64,000 bases of DNA from Hanstruepera ponticola (GCF_012931685.1 NZ_JABANC010000002.1:434001-498000), one strand, 5' to 3'; shown: positions 43,070-54,866, numbered from the stretch's first letter. Numbers and translations are program-made. The notes: generated by a model not told the origin, from the sequence alone.

Positions 43070-43383
43070 GCCTGACCAGTGGGTCCGAAATTCAAAGGAA
43101 TTGGTGGTTGCTCGTAATCTTTGATTTCACCATGTGCATTTTCAAATCGCGTTACATTTTCACCTAAAGCCTTTAACAAGCGTTTAGCATGTTGCGGTGT
43201 TAAAATAATACGAGATTTAACCTTACTTTTAGGTGTACCAGGCATAATACTAACAAAATCCACTACAAATTCAGAAACCGAATGGTTAATAATTGCTAAA
43301 TTAGAATAAGTTCCTTCAGCAACTTTTTCATCAATCTCAATATTTATCTGACCTTGCTTTTTTTGATTTTTATTTTCACTCAT
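43066..43383 (-). CDS. DUF3467 domain protein
   Basis: A 105-residue cytoplasmic protein. INIEIDEKVAEGTYSNLAII and the end PPIPLNFGPTG are typical of DUF3467, which is widespread in Bacteroidota and commonly found behind rpoC as here. Middle segment: GTPKSKVKSRIILTPQHAKR. Function unknown; the gene context suggests a link to transcription or translation. It starts 51 bp behind the rpoC stop with a terminator in between, so part of its expression may come from read-through. Three tandem copies of its 3' end follow. Confidence 0.93.
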   Translation of the reverse strand: MSENKNQKKQGQINIEIDEKVAEGTYSNLAIINHSVSEFVVDFVSIMPGTPKSKVKSRIILTPQHAKRLLKALGENVTRFENAHGEIKDYEQPPIPLNFGPTGQA

Positions 43384-43396
43384 AATAATATGTTAT

Positions 43397-43430
43397 AAAA
43401 AAATAGCGTGAATTTCTTCACGCTATTTTT
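43397..43430 (-). terminator. Terminator behind rpoC
   Basis: On the minus strand AAAAATAGCGTGAA-GAAA-TTCACGCTATTTTT is a 14-bp stem with A and T runs, beginning 5 bp past the rpoC stop. It likely ends or attenuates the rpoBC operon before the DUF3467 gene. Confidence 0.85.
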
Positions 43431-43434
43431 AGTA

Positions 43435-46400
43435 TTAGTTATAATTAACTTCTTGTTTAGCTTGCATCATCTCGTCAAACTCTTCTTTGGATCCTACTAT
43501 GATGTTTTCGTAAGCTCTCATACCAGTACCAGCTGGTATTCTATGTCCTACAATAACATTCTCTTTCAGTCCTTCTAGAGTATCAACCTTTCCATTTACT
43601 GCAGCTTCGTTAAGAACTTTAGTAGTTTCTTGGAATGATGCAGCCGAAATAAATGACTTAGTTTGAAGCGATGCTCTTGTAATACCTTGAAGTATAGGTG
43701 TTGCTGTAGCAGGTTGTGCATCACGTGCTTCAACCAACTTCTTATCCTCACGACGTAATAATGAATTCTCATCACGTAAATCTCGTGGTGAAATTATTTG
43801 ACCAGCTTTGATGTTGACAGAATCGCCAGCATCTTCAACAACCTTCATTCCAAAGATTTCATCATTTTCTTCAATAAAATCAGCTTTATGAACCAATTGG
43901 TTTTCAAGGAATGTCGTATCACCAGAATCCATGATTCTAACTTTACGCATCATCTGTCTTACAACAACCTCGAAGTGCTTATCATTAATTTTCACACCTT
44001 GTAAACGATATACCTCTTGTACTTCATTTACCAAATATTGCTGTACAGCTGATGGTCCTTTGATATTCAAGATATCATTTGGTGTTACAGAACCATCCGA
44101 CAACGGCATACCTGCTTTTACAAAATCATTCTCTTGAACAAGAATTTGATTAGATAATTTAACCAAATATTTCTTGATATCTCCTAATTTGGATTCAACA
44201 ATAATCTCACGATTACCTCTCTTAATTTTACCAAATGAAACAACACCATCAATATCACTTACTACTGCTGGATTAGATGGGTTACGTGCTTCAAATAATT
44301 CTGTTACACGAGGTAAACCACCTGTAATATCACCAGATTTCGCAGATTTACGAGGTATTTTAACTAAAATCTTACCGACTTTAATTTTCTCACCATCATC
44401 AATCATAAGGTGAGCTCCCACTGGTAAGTTGTAAGAACGTATTACATTTCCTTTAGCATCATCAATATGCAATGTTGGAATTAACTTCTTATTTCTAGAT
44501 TCAGAAATCACTTTTTCTTGGAAACCTGTTTGCTCATCTATCTCAACTTGGTAGGTAACACCTTGCTCAATATTTTCATAACGAACTTTACCTGCAAATT
44601 CAGAAATAATCACGCCATTATACGGATCCCATTGACAAACAACATCACCTTTCTTAAGTTCATCACCATTCTTAATGAATATTGTTGAACCATAAGGAAT
44701 GTTATTAGTACTTAACGTAATTCCTGTTTTCTTATCTATTAATTTTAATTCAGATGTACGAGAAATAACAATATTTGCTGTTTTTCCTTCAGAATCTTCA
44801 CCTTTTACAGTTTTCAATTCATCAATTTCAGCAATACCGTCAAACTTAACAGCTAATTTATTTTCTTCTGAAATGTTTCCAGCAATACCACCTACGTGGA
44901 ATGTACGTAAGGTAAGCTGTGTACCAGGCTCTCCAATAGATTGAGCTGCAACCACACCAACTGCTTCACCACGTTGTACCATTTTTCCAGTGGCTAAATT
45001 ACGTCCGTAACATTTTGCACAGATACCTTTTTTAGCTTCACAACTTAATGGCGAACGTACTTCAACAGATTCAATTGGCGAATTTTCAATTGATTTAGCA
45101 ACTACTTCATCAATCATATCACCACTAGCGACTAACAATTCATCAGATTGAGGATTGTAAACATCGTTAAGTGAAATACGACCAACAATACGATCACCAA
45201 GTGTTTCTACAATTTCGTCATTTTTCTTAAGTGGTGTAACTTCAACACCTCGTAATGTTCCACAATCTTCACTGTTTACAATAACATCTTGAGAAACATC
45301 AACTAAACGACGCGTTAAGTAACCAGCATCGGCTGTTTTAAGAGCCGTATCGGCAAGACCTTTACGAGCACCGTGAGTAGAGATAAAGTATTCTAAAATT
45401 GAAAGACCTTCCTTAAAGTTAGAAAGAATTGGGTTTTCAATAATCTCTCCACCACCAGCAGTCGATTTTTTAGGTTTAGCCATTAATCCACGCATACCTG
45501 TAAGCTGACGAATCTGTTCTTTAGATCCACGAGCTCCAGAATCAAGCATCATATATACCGAGTTAAATCCTTGTTGATCTTCGCGAATACGCTTCATAGA
45601 CAACTCTGTCAATTCTGCATTTGTTGAAGTCCAAATATCAATAACTTGATTATATCGTTCGTTATTAGTAATAAGTCCCATGTTATAGTTAGCAGTAATA
45701 CCATCAACTAATCCATTGGCTTTATCAATCATATCATGCTTCTCTGGTGGTATAATAATATCACCTAAACTAAATGATAATCCACCTTGGAATGCGAAAT
45801 TGTATCCTTGTGTTTTAATTTCATCAAGGAATGCCGCAGTTTCAGGTACACTGGTAACTTTTAAAATATCACCAATAATGTTACGTAGTGATTTTTTAGT
45901 TAATACCTGATTAATGAATCCTGCTTGTTGTGGTACTTTTTCATTAAATAGCACACGACCTACAGTTGTTTCTATAATTTGAAGTGTTAACTTACCTTCT
46001 TCATTAAAGTCCCAAGTTCTTACTTTGATAGCTGCATTTAAATCAACACGCTTTTCATTGTAAGCAATAACAACTTCTTCTGGAGAATAAAAGGTTAAAC
46101 CTTCACCTTTGATTTTTACTTCATCAGTAGATTTACGCTCTTTAGTCATGTAGTATAATCCAAGTACCATATCTTGAGAAGGTACTGCTACTGGCGAACC
46201 ATTAGCTGGATTTAAGATATTATGAGAAGCTAACATTAATAATTGTGCTTCTAAAATAGCTTCTGGACCTAAAGGTAAATGCACTGCCATTTGGTCACCA
46301 TCAAAATCGGCGTTGAATGCCGTAGTAACTAATGGGTGTAATTGGATAGCTTTTCCTTCAATTAATTTTGGTTGAAAAGCTTGAATACCCAATCTGTGAA

Positions 46401-47736
46401 GAGTAGGCGCACGGTTTAGTAATACTGGATGTCCTTTAAGAACATTTTCCAAGATATCCCAAACCACTGGCTCTCTTTTATCTATAATTTTCTTTGCAGA
46501 TTTTACAGTCTTAACAATACCTCTTTCAATTAATTTTCTAATTACGAAAGGCTTGTATAATTCTGCTGCCATATTTTTTGGCAATCCACATTCAAATAAT
46601 TTTAATTCTGGTCCAACAACAATTACCGAACGTGCAGAATAATCAACACGCTTACCTAGTAAGTTTTGACGGAAACGACCTTGCTTACCTTTTAATGAAT
46701 CAGATAATGATTTCAAAGGTCTATTAGAATCTGTTTTTACCGCAGAAGACTTACGTGTATTATCGAATAACGAATCTACAGATTCCTGTAGCATACGTTT
46801 TTCATTACGTAAAATTACCTCTGGAGCTTTTATTTCAACAAGTCTCTTAAGACGATTGTTACGAATAATAACACGACGGTATAAATCATTTAAATCTGAA
46901 GTCGCAAAACGACCACCATCTAATGGCACTAACGGACGTAATTCTGGTGGAATGATTGGAATAACTTTCATTATCATCCATTCAGCACGATTCTCACGAT
47001 TCTCGTTAGATTCACGCAACGCTTCAACAACTTGTAAACGCTTTAACGCTTCTGTCTTACGTTGTTTAGATGTTTCGGTATTTGCTTTGTGACGCAATTC
47101 AAATGATAATTCATCTAAATTTATACGCGATAACAATTCGATCAAACATTCTGCTCCCATTTTAGCCAAGAATTTATTTGGATCTGTATCGTCCAAATAT
47201 TGATTCTCTTGAGGAAGTGTTTCTAAAATGTTTAAGTATTCTTCTTCTGTAAGGAAATCCATTTTTTGAACTGGTTCCCCTTCAGCATTTTTAGCTATTC
47301 CTGGTTGAATTACTACGTAACGTTCGTAGTAAATAATCATATCTAATTTTTTAGATGGTAACCCAAGTAAATAACCTATTTTATTTGGTAACGAACGGAA
47401 GTACCAAATGTGAGCCACAGGAACTACTAAATTAATGTGTCCTACTCGATCACGACGTACTTTCTTTTCTGTTACTTCAACACCACAACGGTCACATACA
47501 ATACCTTTGTATCGTATACGTTTGTATTTTCCACAAGCACATTCGTAATCCTTTACAGGACCAAAAATACGCTCACAAAACAAACCATCACGTTCTGGTT
47601 TATGAGTTCGATAATTGATAGTTTCTGGTTTTAATACTTCACCACGAGATTCTGCTAAAATAGATTCTGGTGATGCTAAACCAATTGAGATTTTATTGAA
47701 TCTCTGTACTGTATTCTTATCTTGTTTTCTTGCCAT
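43435..47736 (-). CDS. rpoC: RNA polymerase subunit beta-prime
   Basis: A 1433-residue catalytic subunit. The N-terminal zinc ribbon is [20 protein letters not shown] (about 66-85). [12 protein letters not shown] (about 468-479) holds the three Asp that chelate the active-site Mg, and a second zinc site lies in the region with [13 protein letters not shown] (about 902-914). The trigger-loop region includes [16 protein letters not shown]. Length is usual for Bacteroidota, which carry a lineage-specific insertion relative to E. coli. It lies 29 bp behind rpoB and is the last gene before a terminator. Confidence 0.99.
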   Translation of the reverse strand: MARKQDKNTVQRFNKISIGLASPESILAESRGEVLKPETINYRTHKPERDGLFCERIFGPVKDYECACGKYKRIRYKGIVCDRCGVEVTEKKVRRDRVGHINLVVPVAHIWYFRSLPNKIGYLLGLPSKKLDMIIYYERYVVIQPGIAKNAEGEPVQKMDFLTEEEYLNILETLPQENQYLDDTDPNKFLAKMGAECLIELLSRINLDELSFELRHKANTETSKQRKTEALKRLQVVEALRESNENRENRAEWMIMKVIPIIPPELRPLVPLDGGRFATSDLNDLYRRVIIRNNRLKRLVEIKAPEVILRNEKRMLQESVDSLFDNTRKSSAVKTDSNRPLKSLSDSLKGKQGRFRQNLLGKRVDYSARSVIVVGPELKLFECGLPKNMAAELYKPFVIRKLIERGIVKTVKSAKKIIDKREPVVWDILENVLKGHPVLLNRAPTLHRLGIQAFQPKLIEGKAIQLHPLVTTAFNADFDGDQMAVHLPLGPEAILEAQLLMLASHNILNPANGSPVAVPSQDMVLGLYYMTKERKSTDEVKIKGEGLTFYSPEEVVIAYNEKRVDLNAAIKVRTWDFNEEGKLTLQIIETTVGRVLFNEKVPQQAGFINQVLTKKSLRNIIGDILKVTSVPETAAFLDEIKTQGYNFAFQGGLSFSLGDIIIPPEKHDMIDKANGLVDGITANYNMGLITNNERYNQVIDIWTSTNAELTELSMKRIREDQQGFNSVYMMLDSGARGSKEQIRQLTGMRGLMAKPKKSTAGGGEIIENPILSNFKEGLSILEYFISTHGARKGLADTALKTADAGYLTRRLVDVSQDVIVNSEDCGTLRGVEVTPLKKNDEIVETLGDRIVGRISLNDVYNPQSDELLVASGDMIDEVVAKSIENSPIESVEVRSPLSCEAKKGICAKCYGRNLATGKMVQRGEAVGVVAAQSIGEPGTQLTLRTFHVGGIAGNISEENKLAVKFDGIAEIDELKTVKGEDSEGKTANIVISRTSELKLIDKKTGITLSTNNIPYGSTIFIKNGDELKKGDVVCQWDPYNGVIISEFAGKVRYENIEQGVTYQVEIDEQTGFQEKVISESRNKKLIPTLHIDDAKGNVIRSYNLPVGAHLMIDDGEKIKVGKILVKIPRKSAKSGDITGGLPRVTELFEARNPSNPAVVSDIDGVVSFGKIKRGNREIIVESKLGDIKKYLVKLSNQILVQENDFVKAGMPLSDGSVTPNDILNIKGPSAVQQYLVNEVQEVYRLQGVKINDKHFEVVVRQMMRKVRIMDSGDTTFLENQLVHKADFIEENDEIFGMKVVEDAGDSVNIKAGQIISPRDLRDENSLLRREDKKLVEARDAQPATATPILQGITRASLQTKSFISAASFQETTKVLNEAAVNGKVDTLEGLKENVIVGHRIPAGTGMRAYENIIVGSKEEFDEMMQAKQEVNYN

Positions 47737-47765
47737 AATATATGGTTGAAATGATTTTTAATTAA

Positions 47766-50700
47766 CTACTCCTCTAATCTGATATCTAAACCTAAACCTT
47801 TCAATTCGTGCATAAGTACGTTGAATGATTCTGGTAATCCAGGTTCTGGCATTGGTTCACCCTTAACAATACTTTCGTATGTTTTAGCACGACCAATTAC
47901 ATCATCAGATTTAACTGTCAATATTTCTCTTAATGTTGCAGACGCTCCATAAGCTTCAAGAGCCCAAACCTCCATTTCACCAAAACGCTGACCACCAAAT
48001 TGTGCTTTACCACCTAATGGCTGTTGCGTAATTAATGAGTAAGGTCCAATAGAACGTGCGTGCATCTTATCGTCAACCATATGACCTAATTTCAGCATGT
48101 AGATTACACCTACTGTTGCTGGTTGGTCAAAGCGGTCACCAGTACCACCATCATAAAGATATGTGTGTCCAAATCTTGGAATTCCAGCTTCATCTGTAAA
48201 TTCGTTAATTTGATCCAAGGTAGCACCATCAAAAATTGGCGTTGCATAAGTACGATCTAATTTTTGACCTGCCCAACCAAGAACAGTTTCATAAATCTGA
48301 CCAATATTCATACGTGACGGTACACCAAGTGGATTTAATACAATATCAACAGGTGTTCCATCTTCAAGGAAAGGCATATCTTCTTGACGAACAATACGAG
48401 CAACAATACCTTTGTTACCGTGACGACCTGCCATTTTATCACCAACTTTAAGTTTACGCTTTTTAGCAATATAAACTTTAGCTAATTTGATAATTCCTGC
48501 TGGCAACTCATCACCTACAGAGATTGTAAACTTCTCACGACGTAAAGAACCTTGTAAGTCGTTTTCTTTAATCTTGTAATTGTGAATTAAATCGGCAACA
48601 AGTTTATTAGTAGCATCATCAGTTGTCCATTGACCACTAGTTAAGTGAACATAATCATCAACAGCATTTAACATTTTAAGTGTGTATTTTTTACCTTTTG
48701 GTAAAACTTCTTCGCCTAAATCATTAAATACACCTTGAGCTGTTTTTCCACCTACAATAGCAAATAGTTTTTCAACTAAAATACTTTGTAAGTCATCAAA
48801 CTTCTTGTTATATAATGCTTCTAATTGGGCAATATCCTCTTTATCTTGAGCACGCTTGCGTTTATCTTTTACTGCACGAGCAAATAATTTTTTATCAATT
48901 ACAACACCATTTAATGAAGGGGATGCTTTCAATGATGCATCTTTAACATCACCCGCTTTATCACCAAAAATAGCACGTAATAATTTCTCTTCAGGAGTAG
49001 GATCTGATTCACCTTTAGGTGTAATCTTACCAATAAGAATATCACCAGGCTTAACTTCAGCTCCAACGCGAATCATACCATGTTCATCTAAATCTTTTGT
49101 AGCCTCCTCAGATACGTTTGGAATATCATTAGTCAACTCTTCGTTACCTAACTTTGTATCACGTACTTCTAAAGAATACTCATCAATATGAATAGATGTA
49201 AATATATCTTCGCGAACAACTTTTTCAGAAATTACAATAGCATCCTCAAAGTTATACCCTTTCCAAGGCATAAAGGCTACTTTCATATTTCTACCTAAAG
49301 CTAATTCACCATTTTGTGTAGCATAACCTTCACAAAGTACTTGCCCTTTAGTTACTTTATCACCTTTCTTAACAATTGGCTTTAAGTTAATGGATGTACC
49401 CTGATTTGTTTTTCTAAACTTAACTAAAGGATAGGATTTTGTATCGCTATCAAAGCTAACTTTAGCTTCATCTTCAGTTCTATCGTATTTGATTACAATT
49501 TCGTTAGCATCAACATATTCTACAACACCACTACCTTCTGCATTTATTAAAACACGAGAATCAGATGCAACTTGTCTTTCTAATCCGGTACCAACAATTG
49601 GAGCTTGCGGACGTAATAACGGTACAGCCTGACGCATCATGTTAGATCCCATTAATGCACGGTTTGCATCATCATGTTCCAAAAATGGAATTAAGGATGC
49701 AGAAATAGAAGCAATTTGGTTTGGCGCAACATCAGTATAGTGTACTTGACTTGGTTCAATTACTGGGAAGTCACCTTCCATTCTTGCAATTACCTTATCA
49801 TGAACAATTTTACCTTTTTCATCAACTTCAACCGTAGCTTGAGCAATTAATTGCTCTTCTTCTTCTTCAGCACTTAAGTAAATTGGATCGCCTTTAATAT
49901 CAACAACACCATTTTCAACTTTTCTATAAGGCGTTTCAATGAATCCCATTGAGTTTACTTTAGCGTAAACTGATAATGAAGAAATTAAACCAATGTTTGG
50001 TCCTTCAGGTGTTTCAATAGGACACAAACGACCATAATGTGTATAGTGAACGTCACGAACCTCGAAACCTGCTCTTTCTCTTGAAAGACCACCTGGTCCT
50101 AAAGCTGATAAACGACGTTTGTGAGTAATCTCAGCTAATGGATTAGTTTGATCCATAAATTGAGATAACTGGTTTGTACCAAAAAATGAATTAATAACTG
50201 ACGATAAGGTCTTGGCATTAATCAAATCAATTGGCGTAAATACTTCGTTGTCACGAACATTCATACGTTCACGAATTGTACGTGCCATACGTGCTAAACC
50301 AACTCCAAACTGTTGAGACAATTGCTCACCTACAGTACGTACACGACGGTTAGACAGGTGATCAATATCATCAATCTCTGCTTTTGAGTTGATCAGTTCG
50401 ATTAAGTATTTTATAATAGTTATGATATCTTCTTTAGTAAGCACTTGCTTATCCATTCCAATATCAAGACCTAATTTTTTGTTCATTCTATAACGACCTA
50501 CTTCACCTAAAGAGTAACGTTGGTCTGAAAAGAATAATTTGTCAATAATACCACGAGCAGTTTCCTCATCTGGCGGCTCGGCATTACGTAATTGACGGTA
50601 TATGTGTTCAACAGCCTCTTTTTCAGAGTTTGTTGGATCTTTTTGTAATGTGTTGTGAATTATTGCGTAGTCACCTTGTTGTGCACTTTCTTTGTGTAAA

Positions 50701-51578
50701 AGAATTGTTTTTACACTAGTTTCAAGGATTTCTTCAATATTATCTTTATCTAGAACCGTATCACGATCTAAAACAATTTCGTTACGTTCAATAGATACTA
50801 CTTCACCAGTATCTTCATCAACAAAATCCTCATGCCATGTGTTAAGTACACGTGCAGCAAGTTTACGTCCTAATACTTTTTTCAATCCAGCTTTAGATAC
50901 TTTTATTTCTTCAGCTAAATCAAATATTTCTAAAATATCTTTATCGCGCTCAAAACCAATAGCTCTGAATAAGGTAGTTACAGGTAACTTTTTCTTACGA
51001 TCAATATAGGCATACATAACACTATTAATGTCTGTAGCGAATTCAATCCAAGATCCTTTAAAAGGAATTACTCTAGCGGAATATAGTTTTGTTCCATTAG
51101 CGTGAAATGATTGACCAAAGAAAACACCAGGTGAACGGTGTAATTGTGATACAACAACACGTTCAGCACCATTTATTACAAAGGTACCACTAGGCGTCAT
51201 GTAAGGAATTGTGCCTAAATACACATCTTGAACAATGGTCTCGAAATCCTCATGTTCAGGGTCTGTACAGTACAATTTCAACCTAGCCTTTAGCGGAACG
51301 CTATATGTAAGTCCACGCTCTATGCATTCTTCAATGGTATAACGTGGTGGGTCAATAAAGTAATCTAAAAATTCTAAAACAAATTGATTACGTGTGTCTG
51401 TTATTGGGAAGTTTTCCATGAAGGTGTTGTATAACCCTTCATCTCCTCGTTCTTCAGATTTAGTTTCTAGCTGGAAAAAATCCTGAAAGGATTTAATCTG
51501 AATATCCATAAAATCTGGATATTCTGTTCTATTGACTATAGATGAGAAATTTAATCTTTCAGCTTGTTTTGCTAACAT
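47766..51578 (-). CDS. rpoB: RNA polymerase subunit beta
   Basis: A 1270-residue subunit. Hallmarks are the fork loop/rifampicin region ([20 protein letters not shown] and [20 protein letters not shown], about 465-505), [17 protein letters not shown], the [17 protein letters not shown] segment and the C-terminal clamp motif [20 protein letters not shown]. All rifampicin-contact residues seen are wild type. The frame extends one codon upstream to a TTG; the ATG at 51578 ([13 protein letters not shown]) is the standard start. It follows rplL after 127 bp, which holds hairpins. Confidence 0.99.
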   Translation of the reverse strand: MLAKQAERLNFSSIVNRTEYPDFMDIQIKSFQDFFQLETKSEERGDEGLYNTFMENFPITDTRNQFVLEFLDYFIDPPRYTIEECIERGLTYSVPLKARLKLYCTDPEHEDFETIVQDVYLGTIPYMTPSGTFVINGAERVVVSQLHRSPGVFFGQSFHANGTKLYSARVIPFKGSWIEFATDINSVMYAYIDRKKKLPVTTLFRAIGFERDKDILEIFDLAEEIKVSKAGLKKVLGRKLAARVLNTWHEDFVDEDTGEVVSIERNEIVLDRDTVLDKDNIEEILETSVKTILLHKESAQQGDYAIIHNTLQKDPTNSEKEAVEHIYRQLRNAEPPDEETARGIIDKLFFSDQRYSLGEVGRYRMNKKLGLDIGMDKQVLTKEDIITIIKYLIELINSKAEIDDIDHLSNRRVRTVGEQLSQQFGVGLARMARTIRERMNVRDNEVFTPIDLINAKTLSSVINSFFGTNQLSQFMDQTNPLAEITHKRRLSALGPGGLSRERAGFEVRDVHYTHYGRLCPIETPEGPNIGLISSLSVYAKVNSMGFIETPYRKVENGVVDIKGDPIYLSAEEEEEQLIAQATVEVDEKGKIVHDKVIARMEGDFPVIEPSQVHYTDVAPNQIASISASLIPFLEHDDANRALMGSNMMRQAVPLLRPQAPIVGTGLERQVASDSRVLINAEGSGVVEYVDANEIVIKYDRTEDEAKVSFDSDTKSYPLVKFRKTNQGTSINLKPIVKKGDKVTKGQVLCEGYATQNGELALGRNMKVAFMPWKGYNFEDAIVISEKVVREDIFTSIHIDEYSLEVRDTKLGNEELTNDIPNVSEEATKDLDEHGMIRVGAEVKPGDILIGKITPKGESDPTPEEKLLRAIFGDKAGDVKDASLKASPSLNGVVIDKKLFARAVKDKRKRAQDKEDIAQLEALYNKKFDDLQSILVEKLFAIVGGKTAQGVFNDLGEEVLPKGKKYTLKMLNAVDDYVHLTSGQWTTDDATNKLVADLIHNYKIKENDLQGSLRREKFTISVGDELPAGIIKLAKVYIAKKRKLKVGDKMAGRHGNKGIVARIVRQEDMPFLEDGTPVDIVLNPLGVPSRMNIGQIYETVLGWAGQKLDRTYATPIFDGATLDQINEFTDEAGIPRFGHTYLYDGGTGDRFDQPATVGVIYMLKLGHMVDDKMHARSIGPYSLITQQPLGGKAQFGGQRFGEMEVWALEAYGASATLREILTVKSDDVIGRAKTYESIVKGEPMPEPGLPESFNVLMHELKGLGLDIRLEE

Positions 51579-51607
51579 CAATGGACGGAATTTTGATTAA
51601 AAAAAAT

Positions 51608-51682
51608 GTGACTGCGTAGTATGTCACGGTTATATACGCAAAATGGTCTAGGCCCAAAAGCGATTAACTTCAGGCCTAAACC
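51608..51682 (-). promoter_or_regulatory. Hairpins in the rplL-rpoB spacer (possible attenuator/processing site)
   Basis: Two stems are possible: GTGAC...GTCAC (51608-51627) and GGTTTAGGCC against GGTCTAGGCC with mismatch (51646-51682). There is no T tail, so they are more likely RNA-processing or stability elements than terminators. In other bacteria this spacer sets the ratio of ribosomal protein to polymerase expression. Confidence 0.45.
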
Positions 51683-51705
51683 GTTATGTGTTTGAGGTGT
51701 TAAGC

Positions 51706-52083
51706 TTACTTAAGCTCAACCTCTGCTCCTGCTTCTTCTAAAGAAGTTTTTAAGCCTTCAGCTTCATCTTTAGAAACACCTTCTTTAATTGCGCTAGGTG
51801 CACTATCAACTAATTCTTTAGCTTCTTTTAATCCTAAACCAGTTAATTCCTTAACTAATTTTACAACTGCTAATTTAGAACCACCAGCGGCTTTAAGGAT
51901 AACATCGAATTCTGATTTTTCTTCAGCAGCTTCACCACCACCAGCACCAGGGCCAGCAGCAACAGCAACTGCAGCAGCAGCTGGTTCGATACCATACTCA
52001 TCTTTTAAAATAGTAGCTAACTCATTAACTTCTTTTACTGATAAGTTAACTAATTGTTCTGCGAAATCTTTTAAATCTGCCAT
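51706..52083 (-). CDS. rplL: 50S ribosomal protein bL7/L12
   Basis: A 125-residue stalk protein. The helical N-terminal dimerisation domain ([20 protein letters not shown]) is followed by an Ala/Gly-rich hinge and the globular C-domain with [37 protein letters not shown] and the ending AGAEVELK. It lies 66 bp behind rplJ. Confidence 0.98.
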   Translation of the reverse strand: MADLKDFAEQLVNLSVKEVNELATILKDEYGIEPAAAAVAVAAGPGAGGGEAAEEKSEFDVILKAAGGSKLAVVKLVKELTGLGLKEAKELVDSAPSAIKEGVSKDEAEGLKTSLEEAGAEVELK

Positions 52084-52149
52084 TTTTCTATCGTTTTAAT
52101 AAATTTTTAATTTTAATATAATTGTGTAAAAAGTGCGTACTTTTTTGGA

Positions 52150-52671
52150 TTATCCTTCTTTTTCGGATAATGTTTTAATAATACCTGCAAGCTTACCACC
52201 ACTAGATTGAAGTGCTGAAATAACACTTTTAGCTGGTGATTGTAATAAGCCAATAATATCGCCAATAACTTCTTCTTTAGATTTGATATCAACTAAAGCG
52301 TCCAATTGTTCGTCACCAATATAAATAGCTTCCTCAATAAAAGCACCTTTTAAAAGAGGCTTATCTGATTTTTTACGGAAGTTTTTAATTACTTTGGCTG
52401 GCGCATTACCAGTTTCAGCATACATGACTGAAGTATTTCCTTTTAATGTTGAAGGAAGGTCTCCAAAATCTTTATCTGATGCTTCCATTGCTTTTTCAAG
52501 CAAGGTATTTTTAACAACTGCTAATTTAATGTTAGCCTTAAAACAAGCACGACGTAAATCTGAAGTCGTACCAGCATTTAATCCTGAAATATCTGCTAAA
52601 TAGATATTTGAACTATTGGCCAATTGTGCAGTTAAGTCTTCAATTACTTGTGATTTTTCTTCTCTTGTCAT
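52150..52671 (-). CDS. rplJ: 50S ribosomal protein uL10
   Basis: A 173-residue protein that anchors L7/L12 dimers to the stalk base. MTREEKSQVIEDLTAQLAN, the segment ISGLNAGTTSDLRRACFKA and VVKNTLLEKAM are typical of uL10. The C-terminal helix binding L7/L12 is present. It is the third gene of rplKAJL, 19 bp behind rplA. Confidence 0.97.
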   Translation of the reverse strand: MTREEKSQVIEDLTAQLANSSNIYLADISGLNAGTTSDLRRACFKANIKLAVVKNTLLEKAMEASDKDFGDLPSTLKGNTSVMYAETGNAPAKVIKNFRKKSDKPLLKGAFIEEAIYIGDEQLDALVDIKSKEEVIGDIIGLLQSPAKSVISALQSSGGKLAGIIKTLSEKEG

Positions 52672-52690
52672 AATAAAAGTTTTAAACTAC

Positions 52691-53380
52691 TTAACCAATT
52701 TTTGGATCAACGGCTAAACTTGGACTCATAGTACTAGACATATAAATGCTCTTTACATAAGTTCCTTTAGCTGCAGTTGGCTTAAGTTTCATTAATGTTT
52801 GTAATAATTCATTTGCGTTACCCGCAATTTTATCAGCACTAAAAGATGCTTTACCTATTGAAGCATGTACAATACCTGTTTTATCAACTTTAAAGTCAAT
52901 TTTACCAGCTTTCACATCGCTTACAGCTTTAGCAACATCCATAGTTACTGTACCTGTTTTAGGGTTTGGCATTAAGCCACGAGGACCTAACACACGTCCT
53001 AAAGGACCTAATTTACCCATAACACTTGGCATAGTTATAATTACATCAACGTCTGTCCAACCACCTTTAATTTTATCAAGGTACTCGTCTAAACCAACAT
53101 AATCTGCTCCAGCTTCTTTAGCTTCTGCTTCTTTATCTGGAGTTACTAATGCTAAAACTTTCACGTCTTTACCAGTACCATGAGGAAGTGTTACAACTCC
53201 TCTCACCATTTGATTTGCCTTTCGTGGATCTACACCTAAACGTACAGCTAAATCTACAGATGCATCAAATTTTGTATTGGTAATTTCTTTAACTAATGAA
53301 GAAGCTTCTTCAACAGAATAAAGTCTCCCTTTTTCTATTTTTGCTAAAGCCTCCTTTTGTTTTCTTGTTAATCTTGCCAT
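52691..53380 (-). CDS. rplA: 50S ribosomal protein uL1
   Basis: A 229-residue two-domain protein of the L1 stalk. [20 protein letters not shown] near the N-terminus, and [20 protein letters not shown] with PKTGTVT in the middle, are the family hallmarks. uL1 often represses its own mRNA by binding near rplK; no such site could be confirmed here. It lies 17 bp behind rplK. Confidence 0.98.
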   Translation of the reverse strand: MARLTRKQKEALAKIEKGRLYSVEEASSLVKEITNTKFDASVDLAVRLGVDPRKANQMVRGVVTLPHGTGKDVKVLALVTPDKEAEAKEAGADYVGLDEYLDKIKGGWTDVDVIITMPSVMGKLGPLGRVLGPRGLMPNPKTGTVTMDVAKAVSDVKAGKIDFKVDKTGIVHASIGKASFSADKIAGNANELLQTLMKLKPTAAKGTYVKSIYMSSTMSPSLAVDPKIG

Positions 53381-53397
53381 TTTAAAAATTTTTTAGA

Positions 53398-53838
53398 TTA
53401 ATTAGGGGCTTGGCCTCCTTTTACAGTTATACCCATAGATCTTGCAGTACCAGCTACCATTGTCATGGCAGACTCTACTGTAAATGCATTTAAATCTTGC
53501 ATTTTATCTTCAGCTATGGTTCTAATCTGATCCCAAGAAACTTTAGCTACTTTTTTAATGTGAGGTTCACCTGAACCCTTCTTCACCTTGGCCGCTTCTA
53601 ATAATTGTACTGCTGCAGGAGGAGTTTTGATTACAAAGTCAAATGATTTGTCTTTATAAACAGAAATCACAACAGGTAAAACTTTACCTGGTTTATCTTG
53701 GGTTCTCGCATTAAACTGCTTACAGAACTCCATGATATTAACTCCAGCGGCACCTAAAGCGGGTCCAACCGGTGGCGACGGATTCGCTGCACCTCCCCTA
53801 ACTTGTAGTTTAACTACTTTACTTAATTCTTTTGCCAT
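53398..53838 (-). CDS. rplK: 50S ribosomal protein uL11
   Basis: A 146-residue protein of the GTPase-associated centre. [20 protein letters not shown] is the standard start; the open frame extends eight codons upstream to 53862 without support. [20 protein letters not shown] and the C-terminal [11 protein letters not shown] are family hallmarks. It leads the rplKAJL group, 72 bp behind nusG. Confidence 0.98.
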   Translation of the reverse strand: MAKELSKVVKLQVRGGAANPSPPVGPALGAAGVNIMEFCKQFNARTQDKPGKVLPVVISVYKDKSFDFVIKTPPAAVQLLEAAKVKKGSGEPHIKKVAKVSWDQIRTIAEDKMQDLNAFTVESAMTMVAGTARSMGITVKGGQAPN

Positions 53839-53910
53839 TTTTAATAATTTAGTTTCATACAATACTTATGATTGGAAGCGTAAGATTGTATTTTTATCTT
53901 GTAACAATTA

Positions 53911-54465
53911 TTATACTTTTTCAACTTGCATATAACTTAACTCTAATGGTGTTTTTCTTCCAAAAATCTTTACCATTACTTCAAGTTTACGCTTTTCTTC
54001 ATTTATCTTTTCAATAGTACCATCAAAACCATTAAAAGGACCATCAATAACTTTAACAGTTTCCCCTTTTGTAAATGGAATAGCCACATTAGAATCTGCC
54101 TCTAATGATAACTCATCTACTTTACCTAACATTCTGTTTACTTCAGACTGTCTTAATGGCACCGGGTCTCCTCCTTTTGTTTCTCCTAAAAAACCTATAA
54201 CATTAGTTACCGATTTTATAATGTGAGGGATCTCTCCAGTTAAATTTGCTTTTATCATGATGTAGCCAGGAAAATAAACTTTCTCTTTATTTATTTTCTT
54301 ACCATTTCTAATTTGAATAACCTTTTCTGTAGGCACCAACACCTCATCAACATAATCTCCAAATCCTAAACGGGCAATTTCGTTTTCAATGTAAGTTTTG
54401 ATCTTGTTTTCTTGACCGCTTACAGCTCTAACTACATACCATTTTTTTTCGTTTCCTTCAGACAT
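53911..54465 (-). CDS. nusG: Transcription termination/antitermination factor NusG
   Basis: A 184-residue factor that binds RNA polymerase and couples it to the ribosome or Rho. The NGN domain (WYVVRAVSGQENKIKTYIEN, region with FPGYIMIKANL) is followed by a KOW domain (FTKGETVKVIDGPFNGFDGT). It lies 11 bp behind secE, the usual arrangement. Confidence 0.98.
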   Translation of the reverse strand: MSEGNEKKWYVVRAVSGQENKIKTYIENEIARLGFGDYVDEVLVPTEKVIQIRNGKKINKEKVYFPGYIMIKANLTGEIPHIIKSVTNVIGFLGETKGGDPVPLRQSEVNRMLGKVDELSLEADSNVAIPFTKGETVKVIDGPFNGFDGTIEKINEEKRKLEVMVKIFGRKTPLELSYMQVEKV

Positions 54466-54476
54466 ACAATTTTATT

Positions 54477-54674
54477 TTAACCGTTAATCCATTTAAAGTA
54501 AAATCCTATGGCTTTGCTGAACACTGTATCTACTCCCCAAATTGCTAACGAGAATATAATTGAAAACACTGCTACAAGCACTGTTAAACTTTGTGCTTCT
54601 GCCCAAGTTGGCCAAGACACATTATTTTTTAACTCTCCGAACGATTCTTTTATATAGTTTACAATTCCAGCCAT
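54477..54674 (-). CDS. secE: Preprotein translocase subunit SecE
   Basis: A 65-residue single-span SecE with the amphipathic helix FGELKNNVSWPTWAEAQS and the membrane span SLTVLVAVFSIIFSLAIWGV. It lies between tRNA-Trp and nusG, standard for the cluster. Confidence 0.96.
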   Translation of the reverse strand: MAGIVNYIKESFGELKNNVSWPTWAEAQSLTVLVAVFSIIFSLAIWGVDTVFSKAIGFYFKWING

Positions 54675-54738
54675 TATATGTTTTATTTACAATTTTAGAG
54701 CATCAAACTATTGATTACTCACTGTTTTGTTTTACTTC

Positions 54739-54793
54739 CACGAGTTGAGAGACTTCCCTTGGGTCAGGCTACTCGCCTCGTTTACTCTATTAG
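54739..54793 (-). repeat. Degenerate 55-bp unit carrying the 3' end of tRNA-Trp
   Basis: Plus-strand CACGAGTTGAGAGACTT at 54739-54755 matches CACGGGTTGAGAGGCTC at the 3' end of tRNA-Trp (54794-54810) with three differences, exactly 55 bp away. The remaining unit contains CTTGGGTCAGGCTACTCG, a relative of the dispersed element. It lies between tRNA-Trp and secE and mirrors the tRNA-Thr array. Confidence 0.6.
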
Positions 54794-54866
54794 CACGGGT
54801 TGAGAGGCTCGAACTCCCGACACCTGGTTTTGGAGACCAGTGCTCTACCAACTGAGCTAAACCCGT
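54794..54866 (-). tRNA. tRNA-Trp (anticodon CCA)
   Basis: A 73-nt cloverleaf on the minus strand with acceptor ACGGGTT/AACCCGT, anticodon stem CTGGT/ACCAG with loop CTCCAAA (anticodon CCA), T arm GGGAGTTCGAGCCTC and discriminator G. It lies between tuf and secE. Confidence 0.97.

Noticed and set aside
42816-43112. Possible CRISPR array or mobile-element ends
   Set aside because: The copies are contiguous duplications of an adjacent gene end, without unique spacers, transposase or target-site duplication.
48856-49191. 111-codon open frame antisense to rpoB
   Set aside because: It is wholly inside the conserved rpoB gene and shows only the reverse-strand codon pattern.
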